Source of the DNA: Streptomyces sp. SID486
GTDB lineage: Bacteria > Actinomycetota > Actinomycetes > Streptomycetales > Streptomycetaceae
DNA length: 32,770 nt
Assembly: GCF_009865385.1 (NCBI RefSeq)
Contig: NZ_WWJT01000746.1
Location: 1-32,770 of the forward strand
Reading direction: 5' to 3'
A program made the position numbers and the translations under genes. This document shows positions 23,955-32,586 of this stretch, piece by piece. The notes beneath the pieces were generated by a model. That model was not told the origin of the DNA and searched no databases. It was given only the letters and a program-made list of their open reading frames with translations. Position 1 is the first letter of the stretch, and each line of letters starts with the position of its first letter.

Positions 23955-24761
23955 TCACGCGCGCCTGAAGACGGGGGGCCGTTTCTCGGCGAAGGCGCGG
24001 GCCCCTTCCTTGGCGTCCGCGGTGTCGAAGACGGGCCAGCCCCGCCGGAGTTCGGCGGCGAGACCGTCGGCCTCGGTCAGCTCGGCGGTCTCGTACACGG
24101 ATGCCTTGACGGCCTCCACGGCGAGCGGCCCGCAGGCGTTGATCCGGTCGGCGATCCGGAGGGCCTCGTCGAGGGCGGTGCCGTCGGGGACGACATGGCC
24201 GATCAGGCCGATGCCCGCGGCTTCCCGGGCGCTGTAGGGGCGTCCGGTGAGCAGCATCTCCAGGGCGTGGGTGCGCGGGATCTGGCGCTGGAGGCGGACG
24301 GTGGAGCCGCCGATCGGGAACAGGCCACGCCTCACCTCGAACAGACCGAAGGTCGCGGACTCGCCCGCGACCCGGATGTCGGTGCCCTGGAGGATCTCGG
24401 TACCGCCGGCGACGCAGTGGCCCTCGACGGCGGCGATCACCGGTTTGCGGGGGCGGTGGTGGCGCAGCATCGCCTTCCAGTGCAGGTCGGGGTCGGCCTT
24501 CAGCCGGTCGCGGTGCTGCTGTCCCCGCATCCCCTCACCGGCCAGCGCCTTGAGGTCCATGCCCGCGCAGAAGCTCCCGCCGGCCCCGGTGAGCACGACG
24601 GAGCGGACGGTGTCGTCCGCGTCGGCCTCGATCCAGCCGTCGTACAGTCCGACGAGCATCGGCAGCGAAAGGGCGTTCTTGGCGTCGGGCCGGTTGAGCG
24701 TGAGCACCAGTGTGGCGCCTTCCCGCCGCACGGTGAGGTGTTCCGTCCCACCCATGGCCAT
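23955..24761 (-). CDS. enoyl-CoA hydratase (crotonase family)
   Basis: A 268-residue crotonase. Oxyanion-hole segments are GSFCAGMDL (62-70) and EGHCVAGG (113-120). The two catalytic glutamates of true hydratases are at the expected places, Glu122 in GGTEI and Glu142 in FGLFEVRRG, 20 residues apart as in rat mitochondrial hydratase, so water addition to a 2-enoyl-CoA is likely. The sequence resembles mycobacterial EchA19, a hydratase linked to steroid side-chain metabolism, but I cannot confirm orthology. It opens the minus-strand operon leading to the DUF35 and Ltp-like genes and is divergent from the FadD19-like gene. Two close start codons (MAM) are possible; GAGGGGAG favours the first. 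Confidence 0.86.
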   Translation of the reverse strand: MAMGGTEHLTVRREGATLVLTLNRPDAKNALSLPMLVGLYDGWIEADADDTVRSVVLTGAGGSFCAGMDLKALAGEGMRGQQHRDRLKADPDLHWKAMLRHHRPRKPVIAAVEGHCVAGGTEILQGTDIRVAGESATFGLFEVRRGLFPIGGSTVRLQRQIPRTHALEMLLTGRPYSAREAAGIGLIGHVVPDGTALDEALRIADRINACGPLAVEAVKASVYETAELTEADGLAAELRRGWPVFDTADAKEGARAFAEKRPPVFRRA

Positions 24762-24820
24762 CTCCCCTCGGTCGGAACGAGAACAGGTTGCAGGAGGTGG
24801 CTGGGCACTTCAAGGGTTTT

Positions 24821-24835
24821 CTGACACTCAGTCAG
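24821..24835. promoter_or_regulatory. candidate operator, CTGAC-N5-GTCAG
   Basis: A perfect 5-base inverted repeat (CTGAC ACTCA GTCAG) with TTTT on both flanks, 60 bases from the crotonase start and 108 from the FadD19-like start. A near copy occurs at 32547-32561; over 26 aligned bases including the T-rich flanks most positions are identical. This marks it as a shared binding site, probably for a TetR-type regulator encoded elsewhere. Confidence 0.65.
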
Positions 24836-24942
24836 TTTTCTTGGCGCGGGCCCTTCCCAGTTGTGGCGCCCTTTGCTCTGATGGCCGGCGGACCGGCGCG
24901 CACGCCTGTCGTCGCCGGGGCTGCCGGGGTCAGGAGGATGCG

Positions 24943-26559
24943 GTGGAGTACAACCTTGCCGACCTGTTCGAGTCGGTCGTCGACGTGGCCGCGGACCGCG
25001 AGGCGCTCGTGTACTTCGACCACCCCGGCACGGGGGCGGAGCGCAGGCTGACGTACGCGGAACTGGACGCCGCCGCCAACCGGGTCGCGCACCATCTGCT
25101 CGACAGCGGCCTGCGGCCCGGTGAGCACCTCGGGCTCCATCTCTACAACGGGGTCGAGTACCTCCAGACGGTACTGGCCTGCCTGAAGGCCAGGATCGTC
25201 CCGGTGAACGTCAACTACCGGTATGTCGAGGACGAGTTGGTCTACCTCTATCGGGACGCGGATCTTGCCGCGCTGGTCTTCGACGCGGAGTTCGAGGACC
25301 GGGTGGCGGGGGCGCTGCCCCGGGCGCCGATGCTGCGCCGTCTGCTGCGGGTGGGCGAGGGGACGCACCGGGTGCCCGCGGCGGTGCCGTTCGCGGCGGC
25401 CGAGGCGTCCGGCTCGCCCGGCCGGGGCTTCGCCGCCCGCTCCGGGGACGACCAGTTCATCGTCTACACCGGTGGCACGACGGGCATGCCGAAGGGCGTG
25501 ATGTGGCGGCAGGAGGACCTGTTCTTCGCCGGCCTGGGCGGGGGCGCGCCGACCGGGGAGCCGGTGAGGGCGCCGCAGGAGCTGGCCGAGCGGGTCGCCG
25601 CGGGCGGCTCCGGCATCACCTTCTTCCCCACTCCGCCGCTGATGCACGGCACGTCGACGCTGACCGCGTTCATCGGCTTCAATTTCGGCCAACGGGTCGT
25701 ACTCCACCGTAAGTTCGTCCCGGAGGAAGTGCTGCGCACGGTCGAGCGGGAGCGGGTCACCAGCATGTCGCTGGTCGGTGACGCGATGCTCCGGCCGCTG
25801 ATCGACGCGTTGCGCGGACCGCTGAAGGGCACCGACTGCTCGGCCCTGTTCAGCGTCTCCTCGTCGGGTGCGATCATGTCGGAGACGGTGCGGCGGCAGT
25901 TCCGCGAGCTGGTGCCGAACGCCCTGCTGCTGAACAACTTCGGCTCCTCGGAGTCCGGTTTCAACGGCACCGCGACCGCCGACTCCGGTCCCGAGCGCGG
26001 CTTCCGCATCCGGGTCAACTCCCGTACCCGGGTGGTGGATCCGGTCACCCACGAGCAGGTCGCGGCCGGCGAGATCGGCCGGGTCGCGCAGTGCGGGCAC
26101 GTGCCGCTCGGCTACTACAACGACCCGGTGAAAACCGCCGAGACCTTCTTCGAGAAGGACGGGCAGCGCTGGGTGCTGCTGGGCGACATGGCGACCGTCG
26201 GCCCGGACGGCGTGGTCACCGTTCTCGGTCGGGGCTCGCAGTGCATCAACACCGGCGGCGAGAAGGTGTACCCGGAGGAGGTGGAGCAGGCGCTCAAGGC
26301 ACATCCGGACGTGTACGACGCGCTGGTCGCCGGTGTCCCGGACGCCCGGTGGGGCAGCCATGTGGCCGCCGTGGTGCAGCTGCGCGCGGGCGCGCCGCGG
26401 GTGTCGCTGGCCGACATCCAGAGTCACTGCCGCAGCCGGCTGGCCGGTTACAAGGTCCCGCGGCAGCTGGTGCTCACGGACGCCATCCAGCGGTCCCCGA
26501 GCGGCAAGGCCGACTACCGGTGGGCGCGGGAGGTGGCGACGGCGGCCGAGCGGCCGTAG
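24943..26559 (+). CDS. FadD19-like acyl-CoA synthetase
   Basis: A 538-residue adenylating enzyme that would activate a carboxylic acid to its CoA thioester. The AMP-binding P-loop is YTGGTTGMPKG at 175-185, followed by VMWRQEDL; later motifs are NNFGSSESG, LLGDMATVGPDG and the C-terminal Lys in RSPSGKADYRWA. The pairing VMWR(Q/H)ED and the ending SGKADYRWA are close to mycobacterial FadD19, which activates C26/C24 steroid side chains, so a bulky or branched acid is a reasonable substrate. The GTG start has AGGAGG five bases upstream (24932-24937). It is divergent from the crotonase operon across a shared operator-like site and is followed by paaK on the same strand. Confidence 0.86.
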   Translation: MEYNLADLFESVVDVAADREALVYFDHPGTGAERRLTYAELDAAANRVAHHLLDSGLRPGEHLGLHLYNGVEYLQTVLACLKARIVPVNVNYRYVEDELVYLYRDADLAALVFDAEFEDRVAGALPRAPMLRRLLRVGEGTHRVPAAVPFAAAEASGSPGRGFAARSGDDQFIVYTGGTTGMPKGVMWRQEDLFFAGLGGGAPTGEPVRAPQELAERVAAGGSGITFFPTPPLMHGTSTLTAFIGFNFGQRVVLHRKFVPEEVLRTVERERVTSMSLVGDAMLRPLIDALRGPLKGTDCSALFSVSSSGAIMSETVRRQFRELVPNALLLNNFGSSESGFNGTATADSGPERGFRIRVNSRTRVVDPVTHEQVAAGEIGRVAQCGHVPLGYYNDPVKTAETFFEKDGQRWVLLGDMATVGPDGVVTVLGRGSQCINTGGEKVYPEEVEQALKAHPDVYDALVAGVPDARWGSHVAAVVQLRAGAPRVSLADIQSHCRSRLAGYKVPRQLVLTDAIQRSPSGKADYRWAREVATAAERP

Positions 26560-26784
26560 CAGCGGCCGGGGGGGGTCGTATGTACAGAGGAAGGCGTGAC
26601 GGGCTCGTCAGGGCGGCGGCCGCCGGGTGGGCGAGCCGATCCATGTGCGCCCGGTCCCCGCGGTCGAGCCACGGCTCCACCCCCTCGGCCGTGCGGGTGC
26701 GCCTTCGGCGGGCCGCCCCGCGCGAAAATCCCGCAGACCCCTTGCCGGGAGGCCGGACGGCCTGAATTACTGGCCTCGGCACAT

Positions 26785-26802
26785 CGACCGAATGATCGGT
26801 CG
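26785..26802. promoter_or_regulatory. candidate PaaR-like operator upstream of paaK
   Basis: CGACCGA and TCGGTCG form a perfect 7-base inverted repeat with an ATGA spacer, 34 bases upstream of the paaK start codon. The ACCG-N6-CGGT core matches the general form of sites described for TetR-type PaaR regulators of phenylacetate genes in actinobacteria. The remaining 26560-26784 spacer shows nothing else I can assign. Confidence 0.5.
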
Positions 26803-26836
26803 TCCGGATTGTACGGATGGCAAGGGAGACGTCCCG

Positions 26837-28141
26837 ATGGCGGATGCGAGGGGCCTGCTCGACGCGGGCGAACGGCTGGGGGCCGAGGAGCTGCGGGCGG
26901 TACAGCTGGAGCGGCTGCGCGCCTCACTGCGGCAGGCGTACGAGCACGTGCCGTTCTACCGCGAGTCCTTCGACAAGGCCGGCGTCCGCCCGGAGGACTG
27001 CCGTTCGCTCGCCGACCTGGCCCGCTTCCCCTTCACGGCCAAGGCCGACCTCCGGGCGAACTACCCGTACGGCATGTTCGCCGTGCCGCGCGAGCGGATC
27101 CGCCGGCTGCACGCCTCCAGTGGGACCACGGGCCGCCCCACGGTGGTCGGCTACACGGACAACGACCTCTCCCTGTGGGCCGACATGGTGGCGCGGTCCA
27201 TCCGGGCGGCGGGCGGCCGGCCGGGCGACATCGTGCATGTGGCCTACGGCTACGGACTGTTCACCGGTGGACTGGGCGCCCACTACGGTGCGGAGCGCCT
27301 CGGCTGTACGGTCGTCCCGGCGTCCGGCGGTATGACGGCCCGCCAGGTGCAGCTCATCCAGGACCTGGGACCGTCCGTCATCATGGTGACCCCCTCCTAC
27401 ATGCTCACGCTGCTGGACGAGTTCGAGCGGCAGGGTGTGGACCCACGGAGCACCTCGCTGCGGGTGGGCGTCTTCGGTGCCGAGCCCTGGACCGAGGGGA
27501 TGCGGCGGGAGATCGAGGAACGGTTCGCGATCGACGCCGTCGACATCTACGGGCTGTCGGAGGTGATCGGTCCGGGCGTCGCCCAGGAGTGCGTGGAGAC
27601 CAAGGACGGCCTCCATGTGTGGGAGGACCACTTCTACCCGGAGATCGTGGATCCGGTCACGGGCGAGGTGCTGCCGGACGGTGAGCGGGGGGAGCTGGTG
27701 TTCACCTCGCTGACCAAGGAGGCCATGCCGATCGTGCGGTACCGGACGCGGGACCTCACCCGGCTGCTGCCCGGGACGGCCCGGGTGTTCCGGCGGATGG
27801 AGAAGGTCACCGGGCGCAGCGACGACATGGTGATCCTGCGGGGGGTCAACCTCTTCCCGACCCAGGTCGAGGAGATCGTGCTGCGCACACCCGGTGTGGC
27901 GCCGCACTTCCAGCTGCGCCTGACCCGCCAGGGCCGCCTCGACGCCCTGACGGTGCGGGCCGAGGCCCGCCCGGACGCGCCCCCGGAGGTACGGGAGGCG
28001 GCGGCGCGGGCCATCAGCGCCGGGATCAAGGACGGCATCGGGGTCTCGGCCGCCGTGGAGATCGTGGAGCCCGAGTCACTGGAGCGGTCGGTGGGCAAGA
28101 TCCGCCGGATCGTGGACCTGCGCCCGCGCGACCCCGACTGA
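26837..28141 (+). CDS. paaK: phenylacetate-CoA ligase
   Basis: A 434-residue ligase of the PaaK family, converting phenylacetate (or a related aryl acid) with ATP and CoA to the thioester. N-terminal LRQAYEHVPFYRESFDKAGV (about 31-50) and FPFTAKADLRANYPYG are PaaK hallmarks; the P-loop is SSGTTGRPTVVGYT near 93-106; DIYGLSEVIGPGVAQEC and GRSDDMVILRGVNLFPTQVEE follow, and Lys lies in SVGKIRRIVDLR at the end. Length is standard. AAGGGAG sits nine bases before the ATG. A symmetric operator-like site directly upstream gives it its own control, separate from the FadD19-like gene 277 bases before it. No other paa gene is seen, so the true substrate may belong to the surrounding acyl-CoA pathway. 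Confidence 0.9.
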   Translation: MADARGLLDAGERLGAEELRAVQLERLRASLRQAYEHVPFYRESFDKAGVRPEDCRSLADLARFPFTAKADLRANYPYGMFAVPRERIRRLHASSGTTGRPTVVGYTDNDLSLWADMVARSIRAAGGRPGDIVHVAYGYGLFTGGLGAHYGAERLGCTVVPASGGMTARQVQLIQDLGPSVIMVTPSYMLTLLDEFERQGVDPRSTSLRVGVFGAEPWTEGMRREIEERFAIDAVDIYGLSEVIGPGVAQECVETKDGLHVWEDHFYPEIVDPVTGEVLPDGERGELVFTSLTKEAMPIVRYRTRDLTRLLPGTARVFRRMEKVTGRSDDMVILRGVNLFPTQVEEIVLRTPGVAPHFQLRLTRQGRLDALTVRAEARPDAPPEVREAAARAISAGIKDGIGVSAAVEIVEPESLERSVGKIRRIVDLRPRDPD

Positions 28142-28179
28142 CCCCCACCCCCCTCCACCCCGCCGCCCGCGCCGCCCTC

Positions 28180-28206
28180 GGCGCCGTCCGCCATCGGCGG
28201 CGCCGA
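28180..28206. terminator. possible bidirectional terminator
   Basis: Between the convergent paaK and fadD genes lies an interrupted GC stem: GGCG and CCGCC on the left pair with GGCGG and CGCC on the right around a 3-base loop. It is modest, and the area is C-rich low-complexity sequence. Confidence 0.35.
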
Positions 28207-28240
28207 CCGCAGCGCCGGCCGGCGGCGGCGCGGGCCCCGA

Positions 28241-29749
28241 CTAACCGCCGAAGCGGTCGCGCAGCTCGCGCTTGAGGATCTTGCCGCTGGCGTTGCGCGG
28301 CAGCTCGCTCACGAACAGCACCCGCTTGGGCGCCTTGAAGGGGGCGAGCCGCTCCTTCACGTGTGCGATCAGCTCGTCCTCCAGCCGGTCGGAGGTCACC
28401 TCGCCGCGCGGGACGACGACGGCCGTGACGGCCTCGATCCACCGCTCGTCGGGCAGGCCGATCACGGCGGCCTCGACGACCGCCTCATGGCTGTACAGGG
28501 CGTCCTCGACCTGCCGCGAAGCCACCAGTACACCACCGGAGTTGATGACGTCCTTCACCCGGTCCACGATTCTGAGGTAGCCCTCGGTGTCCCGCACGGC
28601 GAGATCCCCGGAGCGGAACCAGCCGTCGCGGAAGGCCGCGGCGGTCTCCTCGGGCTTGTCCCAGTAGCCCTCGCACAACTGGGGCGAGCGGTAGACGATC
28701 TCGCCGGGCGTGCCGGCCGGGACCTCCTTGCCGTCCTCGTCGACCACCCGGGCATCGACGAACAGCACGGGACGGCCGCAGGAGTCCAGCCGGTCCTGGT
28801 GCTCGTCGGGGGTGAGGACGGTGGCCAGCGGGCCGATCTCGCTCTGGCCGAAGCAGTTGTAGAAGCCGAGCCGGGGCAGCCGTTCCCGCAGGCGCTCCAG
28901 GACCGGCACCGGCATGACCGACGCGCCGTAGTACGCCTTGCGCAGTCCGGACAGGTCCCGGGTCGTGAAGTCCGGGCGGGCCGCCAGGCCGATCCAGACC
29001 GTCGGCGGGGCGAACAGGCTGTCCACGCGCCCCGCTTCGATCAGGTCCAGGAGCCGGTCGCCGTCGGGTCCGTCGAGGATCAGGTTGGTGGCGCCGACCG
29101 CCAGACAGGGCAGCAGGAAGACGTGCAGCTGGGCGGAGTGGTACAGCGGCAGGGCGTGTGCGGGGCGGTCGCCGGCGCTGAGGTCGAGTGCCGTGATCGC
29201 GCTCAGGTACTCGTGGACCAGCGCGCGGTGCGTCATCATGGCGCCCTTGGGCAGGCCGGTGGTTCCCGAGGTGTACAGCAGTTGCACCAGGTCCTCGGCG
29301 CGCGGCTCGGGCCCGTCGTGGACGGGTGCCGTCGCCAGCCGCGCCAGCAGTGAGTCGTCGGCGTCGCGCAGCGGCAGGGTGCGGACGCCGGCGGGCAGCC
29401 GGTCCACGAGTCCGGGGTCGGCGAGGACCAGGGACGCGCCGGACTGGCCGACGAGGTAGGCGAGGTCGTCGCCGGTCAGGCTCTGGTTGACCGGCACGTG
29501 CACGAGGCCGGCCCGGGCACAGGCGAGGAAACCGATCAGGTAGGCGTCCGAGTTGTGCCCGTAGGAGCCGACCCGGTCGCCCGCGGCGAGGCCATGGCCG
29601 AGCAGGACGCTCGCCGCGCGGGAGACGGCGTCGTCGAGTTCCTCGTACGTCCATGCGCGGTCGCCGTACTCGACCGCGACCCGCGCCGGAGTGCGCCGGG
29701 CACTGCGCCGCAGCACCCCGTCGACCGTGCTGCCCTGTGCCTGCGTCAT
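28241..29749 (-). CDS. acyl-CoA synthetase (FadD type)
   Basis: A 502-residue AMP-forming acyl-CoA ligase. The P-loop is LLYTSGTTGLPKG at 157-169; other conserved parts are NCFGQSEIG, GYWDKPEETAAAFRDGWFRSGDLAV, the hinge DRVKDVINSGG and catalytic Lys490 in NASGKILKREL. The size fits medium- and ring-acid ligases such as FadD3-like enzymes as well as general fatty-acid ligases; sequence alone does not tell which. It is the last gene of a probable three-gene operon with the next CoA ligase (97-base gap) and the flavoprotein gene. The start ATG begins the MTQAQGSTVDG sequence; upstream sequence is non-coding. Confidence 0.85.
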   Translation of the reverse strand: MTQAQGSTVDGVLRRSARRTPARVAVEYGDRAWTYEELDDAVSRAASVLLGHGLAAGDRVGSYGHNSDAYLIGFLACARAGLVHVPVNQSLTGDDLAYLVGQSGASLVLADPGLVDRLPAGVRTLPLRDADDSLLARLATAPVHDGPEPRAEDLVQLLYTSGTTGLPKGAMMTHRALVHEYLSAITALDLSAGDRPAHALPLYHSAQLHVFLLPCLAVGATNLILDGPDGDRLLDLIEAGRVDSLFAPPTVWIGLAARPDFTTRDLSGLRKAYYGASVMPVPVLERLRERLPRLGFYNCFGQSEIGPLATVLTPDEHQDRLDSCGRPVLFVDARVVDEDGKEVPAGTPGEIVYRSPQLCEGYWDKPEETAAAFRDGWFRSGDLAVRDTEGYLRIVDRVKDVINSGGVLVASRQVEDALYSHEAVVEAAVIGLPDERWIEAVTAVVVPRGEVTSDRLEDELIAHVKERLAPFKAPKRVLFVSELPRNASGKILKRELRDRFGG

Positions 29750-29846
29750 GACTGACGATCCTCGGTGCGCCGCCGGAACAGGTCAAGCACCCGGAGGCGC
29801 GACGACGGCCTCGCGGGCGAGACGTCCCTCCTGGGCGGGCGAAGGG

Positions 29847-31397
29847 TCACACCGGGCGTGTGCGGCCCTCCCAGTACGGGTCCCTCAGCCGCCGCTTGTA
29901 GAGCTTGCCGTTGGGGTCGCGGGGCATCTCGGCGATGAAGTCGACGGTCCTGGGCCGCTTGTACCCGGCGAGGTGCGCGGCGCAGTGGTCCAGGATCACG
30001 GCGGCCAGTTCGGGTCCCGGCTCGTGGCCCGGGGCCGGTTCGACCACGGCCTTGACCTCCTCACCCCAGTCGTCGTGCGGGATGCCGAAGACGGCGGCGT
30101 CGGCGACGGCGGGGTGGGCGAGCAGGGCGGACTCGATCTCGGCCGGGTAGATGTTGACCCCGCCGGAGATGATCATGTCGATCTTGCGGTCGCGGAGGAA
30201 GAGGTAGCCGTCCTCGTCCAGGTAGCCGAGGTCGCCGACGGTGAAGAAGTCGCCGATGCGGTTCTTCCGCGTCTTGGCCTCGTCCTTGTGGTACGCGAAA
30301 CCGCCGGTGTTCATCTTCATGTAGACGGTGCCCAGTTCACCCGGGGCCAGCCGGTTTCCGTCGTCGTCGAAGACCGCGAGTTCGCTGATGGGCCACGCCT
30401 TGCCGACGGTCCCGGGTTTCTTCAGCCAGTCCTCGGCGGTGGCGAAGGCCCCGCCGCCCTCGCTGGCGGCGTAGTACTCCTCCACGCAGTGGCCCCACCA
30501 CTCGATCATCGCCCGCTTCACGTGGTCGGGGCAGGGTGCGGCCCCGTGGACGGCGTGCCGCATGGACGAGACGTCGTAGCGCCGCCGCACCTGAGGCGGC
30601 AGCGCCAGCAGCCGGTGGAACTGGGTCGGGACCATGTGGGTGTGCGTGCACCGGTGGGCGTCGACGAGGCGCAGCATCTCCTCGGGCGTCCACTTGTCCA
30701 TCAGCACCAGGCGGTGGCCGATGTGCAGGGAGGCGCCGGCGAACTGGAGGACGGCGGTGTGGTAGAGCGGCGAGCAGACGAGGTGGACGTTGTCGTCGTA
30801 CGGCCGGATGCCGAAGATGCCGAGGAATCCGCCGAGATAGGCGTCCTCGGGGCGCCTGCCGGGCAGCGGGCGGCGGATGCCGCGGGGGCGGCCGGTGGTG
30901 CCGGAGGTGTAGTTCATGACCCAGCCGAGTTCGCGGTCCTCGGGCGCCGACTCGAACTGCCCGGCGAGGAGTTCGGTGTACGGCCGGAAGCCCTGGACCG
31001 TCCCCACGGCGTACCGGTGGCTCGCCGGGAGGCCGGCCTCCTCGGCCGCCTGGCGGGCCGGACCGGCGAACCGCTCGTGGGCGATGAGCACCTTGGCGCC
31101 GGAGTCCGCGACGATCCAGGCGATCTCCGGGCCCACGAAGTGGTGGTTGACGGGGACGAGATAGAGGCCGGCCTGGCTGGCGGCCAGGTACGCGGTGACG
31201 AACTCGGCGCCGTTGGGCAGGACGGCCGCGAAGGCGTCCCCGCGCCGGAGGCCGGCCGCGCGCAGGCCGTGGACGAGGCGGTTGGCGGCGGCGTGCAGCC
31301 GCCCGGCCGTCCACTCCTCGCCGTCCGGCCCGATCATGACGGTACGACCGGGGTCCCGGGCCGCCTGGTCCCAGAAACCGGTGGGGGGTGTGCTCAC
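29847..31397 (-). CDS. acyl-CoA synthetase (FadD type)
   Basis: A 516-residue AMP-forming ligase. The P-loop reads YTSGTTGRPRG at 163-173, with Arg where Lys is usual, a variant known in several actinobacterial FadD proteins. Other landmarks are CSPLYHTAVLQFAGASL, YYAASEGGG, DFFTVGDLGYLDEDGYLFLRDRKIDMIISGGVNIYP and the terminal Lys in DPNGKLYKRRLRDPYW. The substrate is unknown; fatty or aryl acids are both possible. The GTG start is fixed by a GTGA overlap with the stop of the upstream flavoprotein gene, showing translational coupling; the open frame continues upstream only as a shadow of that gene. Confidence 0.85.
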   Translation of the reverse strand: MSTPPTGFWDQAARDPGRTVMIGPDGEEWTAGRLHAAANRLVHGLRAAGLRRGDAFAAVLPNGAEFVTAYLAASQAGLYLVPVNHHFVGPEIAWIVADSGAKVLIAHERFAGPARQAAEEAGLPASHRYAVGTVQGFRPYTELLAGQFESAPEDRELGWVMNYTSGTTGRPRGIRRPLPGRRPEDAYLGGFLGIFGIRPYDDNVHLVCSPLYHTAVLQFAGASLHIGHRLVLMDKWTPEEMLRLVDAHRCTHTHMVPTQFHRLLALPPQVRRRYDVSSMRHAVHGAAPCPDHVKRAMIEWWGHCVEEYYAASEGGGAFATAEDWLKKPGTVGKAWPISELAVFDDDGNRLAPGELGTVYMKMNTGGFAYHKDEAKTRKNRIGDFFTVGDLGYLDEDGYLFLRDRKIDMIISGGVNIYPAEIESALLAHPAVADAAVFGIPHDDWGEEVKAVVEPAPGHEPGPELAAVILDHCAAHLAGYKRPRTVDFIAEMPRDPNGKLYKRRLRDPYWEGRTRPV

Positions 31398-32503
31398 TGG
31401 CCGCTCCTTCCGGCGATGCGGTTGATGCGGTCCACGGCTTCCTCGAAGCCGCGGGTGAGGTCGTCGAAGACGGCCTGGACACTGCGTTCGCCGGTCATCC
31501 GGCCGACGATCTGGCCGACGGGGGTGCCGAGCAGCGGCTCGACCTCGTACTTCTGGATGCGGGAGACCGCCTCGGCCACCAGCAGGCCCTGCAACGGCAT
31601 GGGCAGGGTGCCGGGTCCGGCCGGGTCGTCCCAGGCGTCGGTCCACTCGGTCCGGAGCTGACGCGCGGGCTTCCCGGTCAGGGCACGGGAGCGGACGGTG
31701 TCGCCGGACCCGGCGGCGAGCAGTTTGCGCGTCAGGGCGGGCGAATGGAGGTCGGCTTCCGTGGTGGTCAGCCATATGGAGCCCAGCCACACGCCCTGGG
31801 CACCGAGACTGAGCGCGGCTGCCACCTGCGGGCCGCTGCCGATCCCCCCGGCGGCCAGGACGGGCAGCGGGTCGACGGCCGCCACGACCTCGGGGGTCAG
31901 CACCATGGTGGCGATCTCCCCGGTGTGGCCGCCGGCCTCGTAACCCTGCGCCACGACGATGTCGATGCCCGCCTCGCGGTGCTTGCGGGCGTGCCGGGCG
32001 CTGCCGGCGAGCGCGGCGACGAGGACGCCCCGGTCGTGGGCGCGGCGGACCACGTCGGCGGGCGGCGAGCCGAGGGCGTTGGCCAGCAGCCTGATCGGGT
32101 GGTCGAAGGCGACGTCGAGCTGGGTGCGGGCGACCTGCTCCATCCAGCCGGTGATGCGCCATCCGGACGCCTCGCCCTCGGCCAGTCCGGGCACGCCGTG
32201 GCGGGCGAGGGTGTCCTCGACGAAACGGCGGTGCGCCGGCGGGATCATCGCCTCGACGTCGGCCTCGGTGACGCCCTCCACCTTCTTCGCCGGCATGACG
32301 ACGTCCAGGCCGTAGGGGTGTCCTCCGGCGTGCGCGTCCAGCCAGTCGAGGTCGCGTCTGAGCTCGTCGGGGGCGGTGTAGCGGACCGCGCCGAGCACGC
32401 CGAGGCCGCCGGCCCGGCTGATGGCCGCGGCGACGGCGGGGAACGGCGTGAAGCCGAAGACAGCGTGTTCGATTCCGAGTTTCCGGCTCAGCTCCGTCTG
32501 CAT
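31394..32503 (-). CDS. nitronate monooxygenase-like flavoprotein
   Basis: A 369-residue TIM-barrel FMN protein of the nitronate monooxygenase/NPD family. Landmarks are ISRAGGLGVLGAV (28-40), VLVAALAGSARHARKHREAGID (160-181), QGYEAGGHTG (186-195, with the conserved His193), VLAAGGIGSG and GAQGVWLGSIWL for phosphate binding. Actinobacterial genomes often place such genes next to fadD genes; related proteins act as flavin reductases on CoA esters (IpdC in steroid ring degradation), so a reductase of a CoA intermediate is as likely as nitronate oxidation. It overlaps the next ligase by GTGA and heads the operon, 44 bases from a CTGA/TCAG operator-like site. Confidence 0.85.
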   Translation of the reverse strand: MQTELSRKLGIEHAVFGFTPFPAVAAAISRAGGLGVLGAVRYTAPDELRRDLDWLDAHAGGHPYGLDVVMPAKKVEGVTEADVEAMIPPAHRRFVEDTLARHGVPGLAEGEASGWRITGWMEQVARTQLDVAFDHPIRLLANALGSPPADVVRRAHDRGVLVAALAGSARHARKHREAGIDIVVAQGYEAGGHTGEIATMVLTPEVVAAVDPLPVLAAGGIGSGPQVAAALSLGAQGVWLGSIWLTTTEADLHSPALTRKLLAAGSGDTVRSRALTGKPARQLRTEWTDAWDDPAGPGTLPMPLQGLLVAEAVSRIQKYEVEPLLGTPVGQIVGRMTGERSVQAVFDDLTRGFEEAVDRINRIAGRSGQ

Positions 32504-32546
32504 GGGCGCAGGATGCCGCAGCGGGCCGGACGACGGAAGACCTTTT

Positions 32547-32561
32547 CTGATGCTCCGTCAG
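32547..32561. promoter_or_regulatory. candidate operator, CTGA-N7-TCAG
   Basis: CTGATGCTCCGTCAG flanked by TTTT on the left and TTT on the right. It is a near copy of the site between the crotonase and FadD19-like genes, in the same orientation, with one arm mismatch (CTGAT for CTGAC). It lies 44 bases upstream of the flavoprotein start and 106 before the partial Tat-signal gene. Confidence 0.6.
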
Positions 32562-32586
32562 TTTGCGGCCGTCGGCACGCGCCCCG

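Noticed and set aside
28142..28240. Short coding gene between paaK and fadD
   Set aside because: The stretch is low-complexity C/G-rich sequence without a ribosome site.
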